DNA from: Thermofilaceae archaeon
GTDB lineage: Archaea; Thermoproteota; Thermoprotei; Thermofilales; Thermofilaceae
NCBI GenBank assembly: GCA_027027675.1
Contig: JALVKT010000024.1
Coordinates: 1-43,023 of the forward strand
Direction: 5' to 3'
DNA: 43,023 nucleotides
Shown here piece by piece: positions 25,989 through 33,879 of this stretch. Position numbers and translations under genes: made by a program. The notes under the pieces were generated by a model. The model was not told the origin of the DNA, made no database searches, and saw only the letters and a list, made by a program, of their open reading frames with translations. Every line of letters starts with the position of its first letter. Position 1 is the first letter of the stretch.

Positions 25989-27278
25989 CTACTCACCCTC
26001 CTCCGAAAGCATCTTATCCATAGCCTCCTTCACGTGCTCGGAGACCTTCGCCTTCTTACCCTCGACGCTCTTAGAGATCCCATAGGCGACGCCGGCGCCC
26101 ACGAGGAGAGCCCCTATAGCCGCCGCCCCCTCCAGGCCCGTGGGAACCCTGGGCGCGTTAAGCGGCTTGTAGAACGGCTCATAGGAATCCGTGAAGCCGG
26201 GCATTGTGCAGCCTATACATACACCGCCTGTGCGCGTGGGTCCTCCAATCCCGTTTACCCAGCCAACCTTGTTCCACGGACAGTTCGAAATGGGACCCTT
26301 GCACCCGACGGCGTAGAGGCATGCCGCGGTGTTCTCGCCGGGGTACTGCCTGAAGTCTCCCGCAGCATAGCTGCCAGCCCTTGGGCACTGCTCATGAACT
26401 GTACGCCCGAAAATCCACTTTGGCCTCCAGTAGGCGTCGAGCTCCGGGAGAGGCAAAAGCCCCTTCGCCCAGAGCACCAGGTTCGCTAGAACTCTTAGCT
26501 GGCCGTTACCATTTGCGGGGCATCCCGGCACCGCCACCGCCGGCCTGCAGTTGGGGTCGCCGGGCTTCGAGGGGACACATTCTCCATCGACAAAGCGTCT
26601 GAAAGGCTCAGCTTCGGGTAGCCTATGTACGAGGCCCTTTATACCCCTTATCGGGTCATCGAAGAAGCCTACAGCCCCTGTGGGGCTTGGAGACCAGCTT
26701 GACTTTGGCAAGCCGGGCACGGGCTCCAAGACCTTGTTGGCCACGAGGCCGCCGTAGGAGGCACAGTTGCCCACGGCAACGACAGCTACTGCTCTTTTGA
26801 GCAGGCGGCGCATCCACTCGGTACACGATATGGGCTTGCCGTTCTCGTCACCCACGAAACAGTAGTAGTCGCTGCCGGGCGGCCCCCCAGCCTTCTCGTC
26901 CTGGGGGAAGGAGCCTTCAAGGACGAGGACGTAAGGGTCATACTTGCCTTCCACGGCGCCCCTCGCTATGTCGAGGGCCGCCTCTCCCCATTCAGGCATT
27001 ACCGTCTCGTGGAACACGAGCTTTACGTTGCCGGGCCCCACAACGTGGCTGTTTCCGGCGAGAACGTCTATGAGGTCCGGCTCGGTGGCCTGGATAAGTG
27101 CCGTCGTGTTTCCGGCGCAGTCCTGTGCTTCGAACCAGACGATGTTTATTGTCCCACTGGCGGCGGCCGCCGCAGCGTCCCGTATAAGCTCGTCCCAGTT
27201 GAGGGATGCGAGAAGCGCTGTGGTGCCGGCCAGTTTTAGAAAGTCTCTTCTACTTAGCTTAACGCTGGTTGAGGCCAT
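25989..27278 (-). CDS. [NiFe] hydrogenase small subunit, Tat-exported, C-terminal anchor
   Basis: 429-residue electron-transfer subunit. The Tat signal [10 protein letters not shown] (Arg10-Arg11) is followed by a hydrophobic stretch, and a C-terminal helix (about 384-402, [16 protein letters not shown]) anchors it. Distal-cluster ligands are His295 and Cys298 (VHEQC), Cys320 and Cys326. Medial ligands are Cys333, Cys354 and Cys357. Proximal-cluster ligands Cys54, Cys172 and Cys253 are present, but the position of the fourth reads QDCAGNT, with Asn57 where standard enzymes have Cys. Extra cysteines at 140 and 152 could compensate. The ATG has GGAGGCG upstream. It is the first gene of the operon. 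Confidence 0.95.
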   Translation of the reverse strand: MASTSVKLSRRDFLKLAGTTALLASLNWDELIRDAAAAAASGTINIVWFEAQDCAGNTTALIQATEPDLIDVLAGNSHVVGPGNVKLVFHETVMPEWGEAALDIARGAVEGKYDPYVLVLEGSFPQDEKAGGPPGSDYYCFVGDENGKPISCTEWMRRLLKRAVAVVAVGNCASYGGLVANKVLEPVPGLPKSSWSPSPTGAVGFFDDPIRGIKGLVHRLPEAEPFRRFVDGECVPSKPGDPNCRPAVAVPGCPANGNGQLRVLANLVLWAKGLLPLPELDAYWRPKWIFGRTVHEQCPRAGSYAAGDFRQYPGENTAACLYAVGCKGPISNCPWNKVGWVNGIGGPTRTGGVCIGCTMPGFTDSYEPFYKPLNAPRVPTGLEGAAAIGALLVGAGVAYGISKSVEGKKAKVSEHVKEAMDKMLSEEGE

Positions 27279-27305
27279 TTTCTGGCGCCTCCAAATAATT
27301 AATGA

Positions 27306-27320
27306 ACATATTTAATATGT
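27306..27320 (-). promoter_or_regulatory. Perfect 15-bp dyad overlapping the hydrogenase TATA box
   Basis: ACATATT-T-AATATGT is an exact inverted repeat of 7-bp arms around one base. On the minus strand it contains TTAAATA, at the right distance to act as the TATA box for the small-subunit gene (about 12-nt leader). A repressor bound here would block TBP. The rest of the 160-bp divergent region is AT-rich. Confidence 0.5.
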
Positions 27321-27437
27321 GTTATGTATACAATTATTAATCTCTAGAGGCTGGTAATACTTTTAATAAAAAAGAATAATATGGTCCAATAATTACATAG
27401 AGCAACCTTAATTTTTAGCGTCCAACCACCTTTCTTT

Positions 27438-28109
27438 GTGAGCATTAAAGAATTCATTCGATTTTCAAAAGAACTGGCTGCTATATATGAAGAGCTAAAA
27501 TCCTCTCTTATAGGGCCGTTGCCCAGCGTCTCAGACCAGCTGGCAGAACTGCTCTATAAAATGCCTCCCGCCAAGGAAGAAGACATCAATAAACTTTCAA
27601 GCGAGCTTGAAAAAGCAGGCCACGGCGACCTCGTAAAAAAGCTCCTGGACAAGCCGCCAAGAGTACTCGTAGGGGTGCTCTACTCCTATGGTACATGCGG
27701 CGAAGCCGCCTATAACGCATATAAGAGCCTCCTAAGCAATCCGCCCAGCGGAAACGTCGTTATAGAGGATTTTTCAACTGACGCGCTTACCGTGGCAGAC
27801 ACTATAAGGGACAGCGGGGCGGACAAGGTAGTTATCTTAACGATAAAGAGGCGGGGCCGTGAACCCGGGGTTTACGTGAGACACGTGACTCTTAAACAGC
27901 CTTCAGCTATAGAGGCCGTAGAGGAGATTAGGCCTAGCCTTGAGGGACTACTAGACGTAGATGCCCTGCTTAGGGGACTTAACGTATTCCTAGGAGAAGG
28001 GGACATTGAGGTACACGAGTGTGAGCCGGAAAGTGAGAGCTGCGAGGAATGCACTAAGCTGCTAATAGATTCCCTTATGGAGACACTGGGTATGCGGGAT
28101 GGCGTGTGA
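27438..28109 (+). CDS. Divergent M52-like (hydrogenase maturation protease fold) protein lacking metal ligands
   Basis: 223 residues. Residues 1-72 are helical and of unknown function. Residues about 74-215 align by eye with the M52 protease encoded immediately downstream: RVLVGVLYSYGT matches RVLVVGVGNRMYGDD, ADKVVILTIKRRGREPG matches the ELVVFIDIL...SPGD segment, and DIEVHECEPESESCEE matches the usual C-terminal strand. The M52 metal ligands are missing. The GDD acidic residues are replaced by T-C-G, the central Asp62 by Thr135, and no His aligns with His100. It overlaps the protease gene by 11 bp. It is probably a non-catalytic partner or chaperone in large-subunit processing. The start is a GTG. 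Confidence 0.6.
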   Translation: MSIKEFIRFSKELAAIYEELKSSLIGPLPSVSDQLAELLYKMPPAKEEDINKLSSELEKAGHGDLVKKLLDKPPRVLVGVLYSYGTCGEAAYNAYKSLLSNPPSGNVVIEDFSTDALTVADTIRDSGADKVVILTIKRRGREPGVYVRHVTLKQPSAIEAVEEIRPSLEGLLDVDALLRGLNVFLGEGDIEVHECEPESESCEECTKLLIDSLMETLGMRDGV

Positions 28110-28617
28110 CCGCGTACTAGTGGTTGGTGTCGGGAACAGAATGTACGGCGACGACGCCTTCGGCCCCGCTATGATAGACGCGCTTAGACGGTGCGGGTTT
28201 CCCTGCGACACTGCTGACAGCGATGGCGGGCTTTTCTTCCTAGCTTCACTCCTCGAGGATAAAGAACTCGTAGTCTTCATTGATATTCTAGATGAAGAGT
28301 ACGGTTCACCGGGCGACGTTGTAACGTTGACCCTTAATCCTTCCAGGCTTAGCGGCGAAGACTACGCGCGCCTCTTCTCAATGGAGACCTCGCCTCACAC
28401 GGTTACGCCGGCGCATATAGTGGCCGTAGCGTACTCGGGGGGCATTTTCCGCGGAAAAGCGGTGGTTGTCGGCGTGGTGAGCACTGCTACGGGTTTTGCG
28501 CAGCCGCTCTCCGACACCGTGAAGAAAAGAGTTGTTGATGTGTGCGAGAAAGTTTCCGAGATACTTAAGGTAAGGTTTGACTGCTCCTGCGTAGGAAAAA
28601 TACTTGGTGTAACTTAG
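28099..28617 (+). CDS. [NiFe] hydrogenase maturation endopeptidase (M52)
   Basis: 172-residue HycI/HyaD-type protease that trims the C-terminal peptide of the hydrogenase large subunit after nickel insertion. The N-terminal VVGVGNRMYGDDAFGPAMI contains the first metal-ligand Asp. Asp62 (FIDIL) and His100 (SPHTVTP) occupy the other ligand positions. Length matches the family. The target is presumably the 15-residue extension of the large subunit encoded at 24.2-26.0 kb. It overlaps the divergent M52-like gene upstream by 11 bp, so the two are translated together. Confidence 0.92.
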   Translation: MACDRVLVVGVGNRMYGDDAFGPAMIDALRRCGFPCDTADSDGGLFFLASLLEDKELVVFIDILDEEYGSPGDVVTLTLNPSRLSGEDYARLFSMETSPHTVTPAHIVAVAYSGGIFRGKAVVVGVVSTATGFAQPLSDTVKKRVVDVCEKVSEILKVRFDCSCVGKILGVT

Positions 28618-28628
28618 AGGCGTGGAGG

Positions 28629-29363
28629 CTAAGCGTTCAGGCTCCGGCCTATGTTTTCCTTTAGTTTCTCGTAGAGAAACTTGTAGTAGAGTATCAGGAT
28701 TCCCGTGAGGATGACCGCCACGGCTACTGTGAGAAAGCGTGGAAGATCCCCCAGCCCCACCTCTAGAGTCGAGATGAGGGACATAAGTAGAGCCGAGATA
28801 AGAGATGCCCTAAATATGCCGTTGATGGCGTACCCGCGCTCTCTCGGCGAGAGGGAGGGGGCCATTATGAGGTACGAGAAGGCTGGCAGGGTGATTATGT
28901 AGGGGTATTTCTCCATTAAGGTGTAGCGGAACTTGTACATCAAAAGCAGTGTCCCCACTACGACACCGTTAGACACGACAAGCGATAAAACGGTGGGGTC
29001 GCTGCTAAGGGCGACCAGCAGTGAATACCCGTAGACTATGATGGCTGCGGCCGCGATCATCAAGTCGAGGAGCCCGGCGGGTACTCTCTCCACCCGTGTC
29101 TCTGATGGAGAGAGTCCCTGGACGAGCTCCACGAGTAGCCGGCCAGCCTCGGTTAGCTCGTAGCGCCCGTCAACCCTCTTTCGGACGACGCTTTTCATCA
29201 TGCCGAGGTGAAAGGCGAGTTCGCCGCTGGACCGGAACCCGCATAGCCTGGCTATCTCGGAGAAGCTTCTCGGCGACTCATAGAGGAGGAAGGCTATTTT
29301 CAGGCGCTTAGCATTTGCCAGCGCCTTCAGAGTGTTCGCCTTGCTCTCCAGGCCGGCCTCCAA
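28629..29363 (-). CDS. Membrane-anchored winged-helix (ArsR-like) regulator
   Basis: 244 residues. The N-terminal domain (1-95) is an ArsR-type winged helix: NTLKALANAKRLKIAFLLYE, the recognition region FSEIARLCGFRSSGELAFHLGMM and a wing ending LTEAGRLLVEL. Residues about 105-240 form four to five hydrophobic helices (for example LLDLMIAAAAIIVYGYSLLV), ending in a basic tail. One-component regulators fused to membrane domains are common in archaea, but the signal is unknown. It is convergent to the M52 pair and divergent from the DUF59-MinD genes. It could control either the hydrogenase maturation genes or the cofactor genes. The start is a TTG preceded by GAGGGGTG. Confidence 0.72.
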   Translation of the reverse strand: MEAGLESKANTLKALANAKRLKIAFLLYESPRSFSEIARLCGFRSSGELAFHLGMMKSVVRKRVDGRYELTEAGRLLVELVQGLSPSETRVERVPAGLLDLMIAAAAIIVYGYSLLVALSSDPTVLSLVVSNGVVVGTLLLMYKFRYTLMEKYPYIITLPAFSYLIMAPSLSPRERGYAINGIFRASLISALLMSLISTLEVGLGDLPRFLTVAVAVILTGILILYYKFLYEKLKENIGRSLNA

Positions 29364-29445
29364 CGTTCACCCCTCTCTCTACTGGGCACGGTAAATATAA
29401 ACCCCGGCTGCGCCAGCATAATTGAGTATTCAGGTGGCATGAAAG

Positions 29446-29814
29446 ATGAGCGTCGACAAGGAGGAGGTGAAAAAGAAGGTTATAGAGGCGCTAAAGAAGA
29501 CCTACGACCCCGAGATACCTGTCAACGTCTACGACCTAGGACTAATCTATGATATACGGGTAAAAGACGACAAGACCGTTGAGATAGACATGACCATGAC
29601 CGCCGTCGGCTGCCCCGTGGCAAGCATGGTTGTAATGATGACCGAAGCGATGGTGCAGGAAGAACTGGGCGACGAGTACAAGGTTAAGGTAAACCTCGTG
29701 TGGGATCCCCCATGGACCCCCGACAGGGTAACCCCTGAGGGGCGTAAACAGTTGAAGGAAATATTCGGCTACGACATTGTGGAGGAGTGGAAGAAGAGGT
29801 ACCAGCAGCAATGA
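29446..29814 (+). CDS. DUF59/MIP18-family Fe-S assembly protein (SufT/PaaD-like)
   Basis: 122-residue DUF59 protein. It has the family motifs YDPEIPVNVYDLGLIYDI and MTMTAVGCPVASMV, with the conserved Cys, and closes with WDPPWTPDRVTPEGRKQL. Members act late in Fe-S cluster maturation (SufT, PaaD, eukaryotic MIP18) and often accompany Mrp/MinD ATPases. Its stop codon overlaps the start of the next gene by 4 bp (ATGA). It therefore probably works with the two MinD-ferredoxin ATPases downstream. Confidence 0.88.
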   Translation: MSVDKEEVKKKVIEALKKTYDPEIPVNVYDLGLIYDIRVKDDKTVEIDMTMTAVGCPVASMVVMMTEAMVQEELGDEYKVKVNLVWDPPWTPDRVTPEGRKQLKEIFGYDIVEEWKKRYQQQ

Positions 29815-30683
29815 TCGCCGCAGTAACCGGCGGCAAAGGCGGCACCGGGAAGAGCTTCGTAGCAACAAACCTTGCAGTACTCCTTGCACGTAGCCACAGC
29901 CTGGTGCTAGCCGACCTCGACGTTGAGGCGCCAAACGACCACATACTGCTCAGCGCAGAGCTTGAAGGAGAGGAGGCTGTCAAAATAATGTTCCCCTTCA
30001 TACGCTACGAGAAATGTATACGATGCAGAGCATGCGTCAACGTCTGCGACACCGGCGCCATGCTGGCATCCAAGGAGGGGCTGCCCTACGTTATACCCAG
30101 GCTCTGCAGCGGCTGCAAGTCCTGCCTCTTCGCGTGCCCAACGGAGGCCATAGTCGCCGGCGAGAGAGTTATAGGCCGCACCTACGTTACCCCCGTCTCA
30201 GTGAACGGCTCCAGCTTCACGCTGGTCACAGGCGTCCTGAAGGAGGGAGAGGAACACACACCCCCTGTGGTGCTCGCAGCCCGCAGAAGAGCCTTGTCGC
30301 TTGACGCCGAGCTTCACCTGGTAGACACCGCGGCCGGCACGAGCAACACCGTGTCCACGGCGATGTACGGCGCGAAGGCCGCTGTCGCCGTGACGGAGCC
30401 CACACCCCTCGGCCTCCACGACCTCAAGCTCATACTCCACGTCCTGAAAGAGTTGGAGGTTCCGAGGAGGTACGTGGTGATAAACCGGGCCGGTATAGGG
30501 CCGGCAGAGAAACACTACAGGGTGGCCGAGGAAATGGGCGCGAAAGTCGTGGTTGAGATACCGTATTCGCGGGAAGTTGTGGAGAGCTATGTGAAGGGCA
30601 TCCCCATCGTCGCGTCGAACCCTGCCTCCGAGGCATCGGAGGCGCTTAGAACCGTGGCGGAGGCCCTGGAGGAGGCGATGTAA
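29811..30683 (+). CDS. MinD-family ATPase with inserted 2[4Fe-4S] ferredoxin domain (first of two)
   Basis: 290 residues from the ATG at 29811, which overlaps the DUF59 stop codon. The track's earlier start at 29787 ignores this coupling. The deviant Walker A is GGKGGTGKS. A bacterial-type ferredoxin insert follows after about 60 residues, with CIRCRACVNVC and CSGCKSCLFAC. The ATPase fold resumes with VDTAAGTSNTV and AVTEPTPLGLHDLKL. Such MinD-ferredoxin fusions occur in anaerobes in pairs, next to NifX-like and DUF59 genes. They are thought to handle Fe-S or other metal clusters, but no biochemical role is settled. The next gene, a paralogue, begins 1 bp after its stop codon. Confidence 0.88.
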   Translation: MIAAVTGGKGGTGKSFVATNLAVLLARSHSLVLADLDVEAPNDHILLSAELEGEEAVKIMFPFIRYEKCIRCRACVNVCDTGAMLASKEGLPYVIPRLCSGCKSCLFACPTEAIVAGERVIGRTYVTPVSVNGSSFTLVTGVLKEGEEHTPPVVLAARRRALSLDAELHLVDTAAGTSNTVSTAMYGAKAAVAVTEPTPLGLHDLKLILHVLKELEVPRRYVVINRAGIGPAEKHYRVAEEMGAKVVVEIPYSREVVESYVKGIPIVASNPASEASEALRTVAEALEEAM

Positions 30684-30684
30684 C

Positions 30685-31653
30685 ATGCTCGAGGTCGCTG
30701 TTGCCAGTGGTAAGGGAGGTGTGGGTAAGAGCACTGTTTCCTCGACACTCGCCATAATGCTTTCCAAGACGCGGCATGTGATAGCGGTGGACGCGGACGC
30801 CGACGCGCCGAACCTGCACCTCATCTTCGGCGTCGAGGACTGGGAGAAAGAGGAGCCCTTCGGGGAAGTATACGTGGCCCAGATACACGACGAAAAATGT
30901 ATACGCTGCGGCCGCTGCCGCGATGAGTGCCCCTACGGCGCCATAGACGTAATCGATGGAAAGTACGTGGTAAGCCCCGTGCTATGCGAGGGCTGCCTCA
31001 CGTGCACGCTTGTGTGCCCGGTGAAGGGGGCGATTACGAGGTACAAGCGCACCGCAGGCTATATTCGCGAAGCCACGACCAGGTACGGGTTCCCCCTGAT
31101 ATCGGCTAGGATGGAGCCCGGCAGGCCTAACACGGGCAAAATCGTGAGTGAGGAGAAGGAGCGGGCACGCAGCCGCGCAGACGCGGACACCGTGATAGTT
31201 ATAGACTCTGCGGCGGGGATAGGGTGCCAGGTTGTATCCAGCCTCGCAGGCTCCCACCTAGCCGTCCTAGTGGCAGAGCCCACCCCGGCCAGTCTAAGCG
31301 ACCTTAGGCGCGTCTACATGCTCACGAGGCACTTCATGCAGCCGGCGGTTCTAGTGATAAACAAGTATGACATGAACCCCGAGTTCCTACCTAAAATAGA
31401 GGAGTTCGCCGAGGAAAACGGCATCGAAATAGTCGGGCGCATCCCCTACGACGATAATCTGCCGTTAAGCATGGCTGCGATGAAGCCCATGATTGAGGCT
31501 TACCCTGAGAGCCCAGCTTCTCAAGCGCTACTCCGAGTAGCCGAGAACGTTGAGAAGATAGTCTCAGACTGGCGCTCCTGGTTCATAAAGCATAGGCCCA
31601 AGAAGCCGCTTCCCTACAGGCCGGAAATAATCAAGCCGGAAGGCTTCGACTAA
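30685..31653 (+). CDS. MinD-family ATPase with inserted 2[4Fe-4S] ferredoxin domain (second)
   Basis: 322 residues and a paralogue of the preceding gene. Walker A is SGKGGVGKST. The insert has CIRCGRCRDEC and CEGCLTCTLVC. The Walker B-like region is VIDSAAGIGCQV, then VAEPTPASLSDLRRV. It differs by a C-terminal tail of about 30 basic, proline-rich residues (WFIKHRPKKPLPYRPE). The pair probably forms a heterodimer, since MinD-type ATPases dimerise around ATP. DUF59 upstream and the NifX-like gene beyond the tRNA complete a metal-cluster handling set. Confidence 0.88.
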   Translation: MLEVAVASGKGGVGKSTVSSTLAIMLSKTRHVIAVDADADAPNLHLIFGVEDWEKEEPFGEVYVAQIHDEKCIRCGRCRDECPYGAIDVIDGKYVVSPVLCEGCLTCTLVCPVKGAITRYKRTAGYIREATTRYGFPLISARMEPGRPNTGKIVSEEKERARSRADADTVIVIDSAAGIGCQVVSSLAGSHLAVLVAEPTPASLSDLRRVYMLTRHFMQPAVLVINKYDMNPEFLPKIEEFAEENGIEIVGRIPYDDNLPLSMAAMKPMIEAYPESPASQALLRVAENVEKIVSDWRSWFIKHRPKKPLPYRPEIIKPEGFD

Positions 31654-31765
31654 AACCCGGCGGCCCGGGGCACCAGACCAGAAAAACACATTTTTGGGCA
31701 TTAAAACGCCCCGAAACACCAGAGAGACCACCGGCTTACAACCTGTTTTTGAGGAAAACTTTTGG

Positions 31766-31874
31766 TGGTGCCGGGGCCGGGCTTCGAACCCGGGATGACC
31801 GGATTATGAGTTTCGCCTCCCCTCTTCCAGGCTATCGGGGCCCGGCGCCCTCGGCCAGGCTAGGCGACCCCGGC
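31766..31874 (-). tRNA. Elongator tRNA-Met(CAT) with 30-nt intron at position 30/31
   Basis: Minus strand: acceptor GCCGGGG/CCCCGGC, D arm, T arm with TTCGAAG and encoded ACCA. The mature anticodon arm CCGGA-CTCATAA-TCCGG only forms if about 30 nt are removed between positions 30 and 31, inside the 5' strand of the anticodon stem. The precursor makes a bulge-helix-bulge: central helix CGCC/GGCG, bulges GGG and AAA, outer helix GGG/CTC and inner CCCC/GGGG with one extra A. Introns at this site are non-canonical and need the broad-specificity crenarchaeal splicing endonuclease. Confidence 0.88.
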
Positions 31875-31924
31875 TCTCCTGATAGATGATTTAGGATGGG
31901 TTTTTGTGGTTTTCGGTTGCCGGC

Positions 31925-32263
31925 TCAATACTGAGACGCGTTCTTAACTATTTCCTCAAGCGCCTCCCTGATGGGCAGGCCGTGGAGCGGGAAGTACTTT
32001 ATCTTTACCTCTTCGAGGGCGGCCGTGGCGTTTGGGCCGAAGGCCCCGGCAACGACCATTGACACGCCGTTGTCTATGAGTGCCTGCACAGCCTTTATAG
32101 CCGCCCCGCCGCTCGCCTTTGCGCCGGGATTTTCAATCGTCTCCACGCCCTTTATCTCGTTGTTTTCGATCTCCACTAGGACGAAATAGGGTGCCCTGCC
32201 GAAACGGTGGCTTATCACGGAGTCGAGCCCCTTATCCTCTTCCACAGCGAAAGCCACTTTCAT
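31925..32263 (-). CDS. NifX/NafY-like dinitrogenase iron-molybdenum cofactor family protein
   Basis: 112-residue single-domain protein of the NifB/NifX/NafY cofactor-binding family. The N-terminus MKVAFAVEEDKGLDSVISHRFGRAPYF and the middle VVAGAFGPNATAAL are typical. In non-fixing anaerobes such proteins accompany MinD-ferredoxin ATPases and are thought to bind metal clusters. No nif genes are present. Only a tRNA separates it from the MinD-ferredoxin genes on the opposite strand. The function is inferred from that association. Confidence 0.85.
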   Translation of the reverse strand: MKVAFAVEEDKGLDSVISHRFGRAPYFVLVEIENNEIKGVETIENPGAKASGGAAIKAVQALIDNGVSMVVAGAFGPNATAALEEVKIKYFPLHGLPIREALEEIVKNASQY

Positions 32264-32323
32264 AGCTTCACACCATGCATGCTAGCGCAGCCTTGGATTT
32301 ATATCGATACCCCTCCGCGACGC

Positions 32324-33442
32324 CTACCAAAGCCCCACCAGCAGCACCTCCAGGGCTATGGTTGCCACCAGCGCCGCCAAAAACAGCTTTACCGCGTACC
32401 TGTGAAACTCTCCAACAGAGACCCCTGAAAGCCTCACTCCTATAAAGTTCGCCAGCGAGCCCACTACGGTGCCTATTCCACCCAGGTTTACCCCTATAGC
32501 CAGGGGAAGCCACTCCCGGGAACTCCTGGCAAGCACTATCGTCGCCGGCACGTTGCTTATGACCTGGCTGAGCCCGGCCCCGGCGAGAATCAACAGTAGA
32601 GGCGAGGAAATCGGGGGTATAGCCACCATACATGCCACTTCGTTAAACACTATGAACATCAAGGCTAGCGTCGCTATAAGCGCGTAGTCCACGCCGGCGA
32701 GAACGTCGCTCCCCAAGAGACGCTTCGAAACCAGCGCTGCCGCCAGTGAGACCGCGAGAGCCACAAGCCACAGCCCCTCTTCCACGAGGACTATGTCCGC
32801 GAGGAGCACCGCAACACCCGTGGCCGCCATCTTTTTGTTGACCAGCACCCGCGGTGGAGCACCGAGTTGCGCCTCCACGCTGGGCGTTGTAACAGCTATG
32901 TAGACGGCCAATATGGCCATCCATAGCGCCACAAAGGGGGCCATACCAGCCATGAACGCTAGAAACGTGGGCCTCCACCTCATCCATATGTAAATGTTCT
33001 GCGGGTTACCTATCGGCGTCAGCGACGAGCCTATGTTAGCCGCCATTGACACGGCCACTACGGCCTTGGACCTGTCAATGCCGGCCGCCCTTGCCAGCGC
33101 GACGGCCATGGGTACGACGAAAAACATTGATGCGTCATTCATTATAACCGCGGCCAGCGTAGCCGCGGCGAGCACGAGCAGCACGAGCGACAGCCTCGGC
33201 GAATTACCCGAGTAAGAAAATAGGCGGTTAATCATTTCGGCAAAAACGCCGGAATCCTCGAGAATCCTGGAAGCCACGAGGAAACAGAATATCGCAGCCA
33301 GCGTAGGCACACTCGCATACGCTATGATGCGTGTAAGCATTGTGTGGTCGAGTAGGGCGAGGACGGCTAGCGCTACAAGCAGCAGTGAGAGTAGAGGCTC
33401 CCCTCTAATACGCCTAGTAATTACGGTCCACGCGGCAGTCAT
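32324..33442 (-). CDS. ArsB/NhaD-superfamily ion transporter
   Basis: 372-residue membrane protein with about ten hydrophobic helices. Superfamily signatures are the MNDASMFFVVPMAVALARA helix pair and SMAANIGSSLTPIGNPQNIYIW, matching the GxxxTxxGNPxN region of NhaD/ArsB/CitM proteins. A second half-repeat contains SNVPATIVLA. Size is slightly below the 400-430 residues of most relatives. Transported ions could be Na+/H+, arsenite or a dicarboxylate. The ArsR-type gene in the same operon favours a metalloid or ion-stress role but does not prove it. It overlaps the preceding gene by 4 bp. Confidence 0.82.
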   Translation of the reverse strand: MTAAWTVITRRIRGEPLLSLLLVALAVLALLDHTMLTRIIAYASVPTLAAIFCFLVASRILEDSGVFAEMINRLFSYSGNSPRLSLVLLVLAAATLAAVIMNDASMFFVVPMAVALARAAGIDRSKAVVAVSMAANIGSSLTPIGNPQNIYIWMRWRPTFLAFMAGMAPFVALWMAILAVYIAVTTPSVEAQLGAPPRVLVNKKMAATGVAVLLADIVLVEEGLWLVALAVSLAAALVSKRLLGSDVLAGVDYALIATLALMFIVFNEVACMVAIPPISSPLLLILAGAGLSQVISNVPATIVLARSSREWLPLAIGVNLGGIGTVVGSLANFIGVRLSGVSVGEFHRYAVKLFLAALVATIALEVLLVGLW

Positions 33443-33879
33443 GTGACACGCCGTCTAAGCTCCTCCGTTAAGGGATAGTCGGGCACAACCTCCCAGGTAA
33501 AGTCGCGTATCTTCACGTGCGCCACTATAAGCGCGCGCCACGCGAGCGGCACCGCCCACGACTCTTCAGGCTCCCTATACTCCGCGGCGTCTATAACTCG
33601 CAGCTCAGCCACAACGCTTTCCATAGCCTTCGTGATGGCGCCCGGCTCCGGCGCCTCCCCGTAGATGTGGATGGGGAGACCCTTGGGAAGCGGCGACATG
33701 GCCTTAGGGTTAAAATGCACCCTGTCCACGGCGAAGCCGTTGTAGAGTAGGGGCACGTCTATCCTCAGCAGACCCTCAGGCGTGCGATGAACGAGCGGGG
33801 GGCCTGCAACTATGAAGCGGAGCGCCGCTCTAGCGGCCTCTATAGCTCTCTGCGACCGTGAAACTATGTCCGAACTCAT
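33439..33879 (-). CDS. Unrecognised 146-residue protein in transporter operon
   Basis: I recognise no family. The protein is soluble, mixed alpha/beta and has no cysteine, with an N-terminal helix (SQRAIEAARAALRFIVAGPP) and beta-rich middle (LLRIDVPLLYNGFAVDRVHF). It contains YGEAPEPGAI and ends in a basic helix. Both ends overlap neighbours by 4 bp (ATGA), with ArsR upstream and the NhaD/ArsB-type transporter downstream. Strict coupling suggests a role with the transporter. The strong coding pattern and overlaps make it a real gene. Confidence 0.75.
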   Translation of the reverse strand: MSSDIVSRSQRAIEAARAALRFIVAGPPLVHRTPEGLLRIDVPLLYNGFAVDRVHFNPKAMSPLPKGLPIHIYGEAPEPGAITKAMESVVAELRVIDAAEYREPEESWAVPLAWRALIVAHVKIRDFTWEVVPDYPLTEELRRRVT

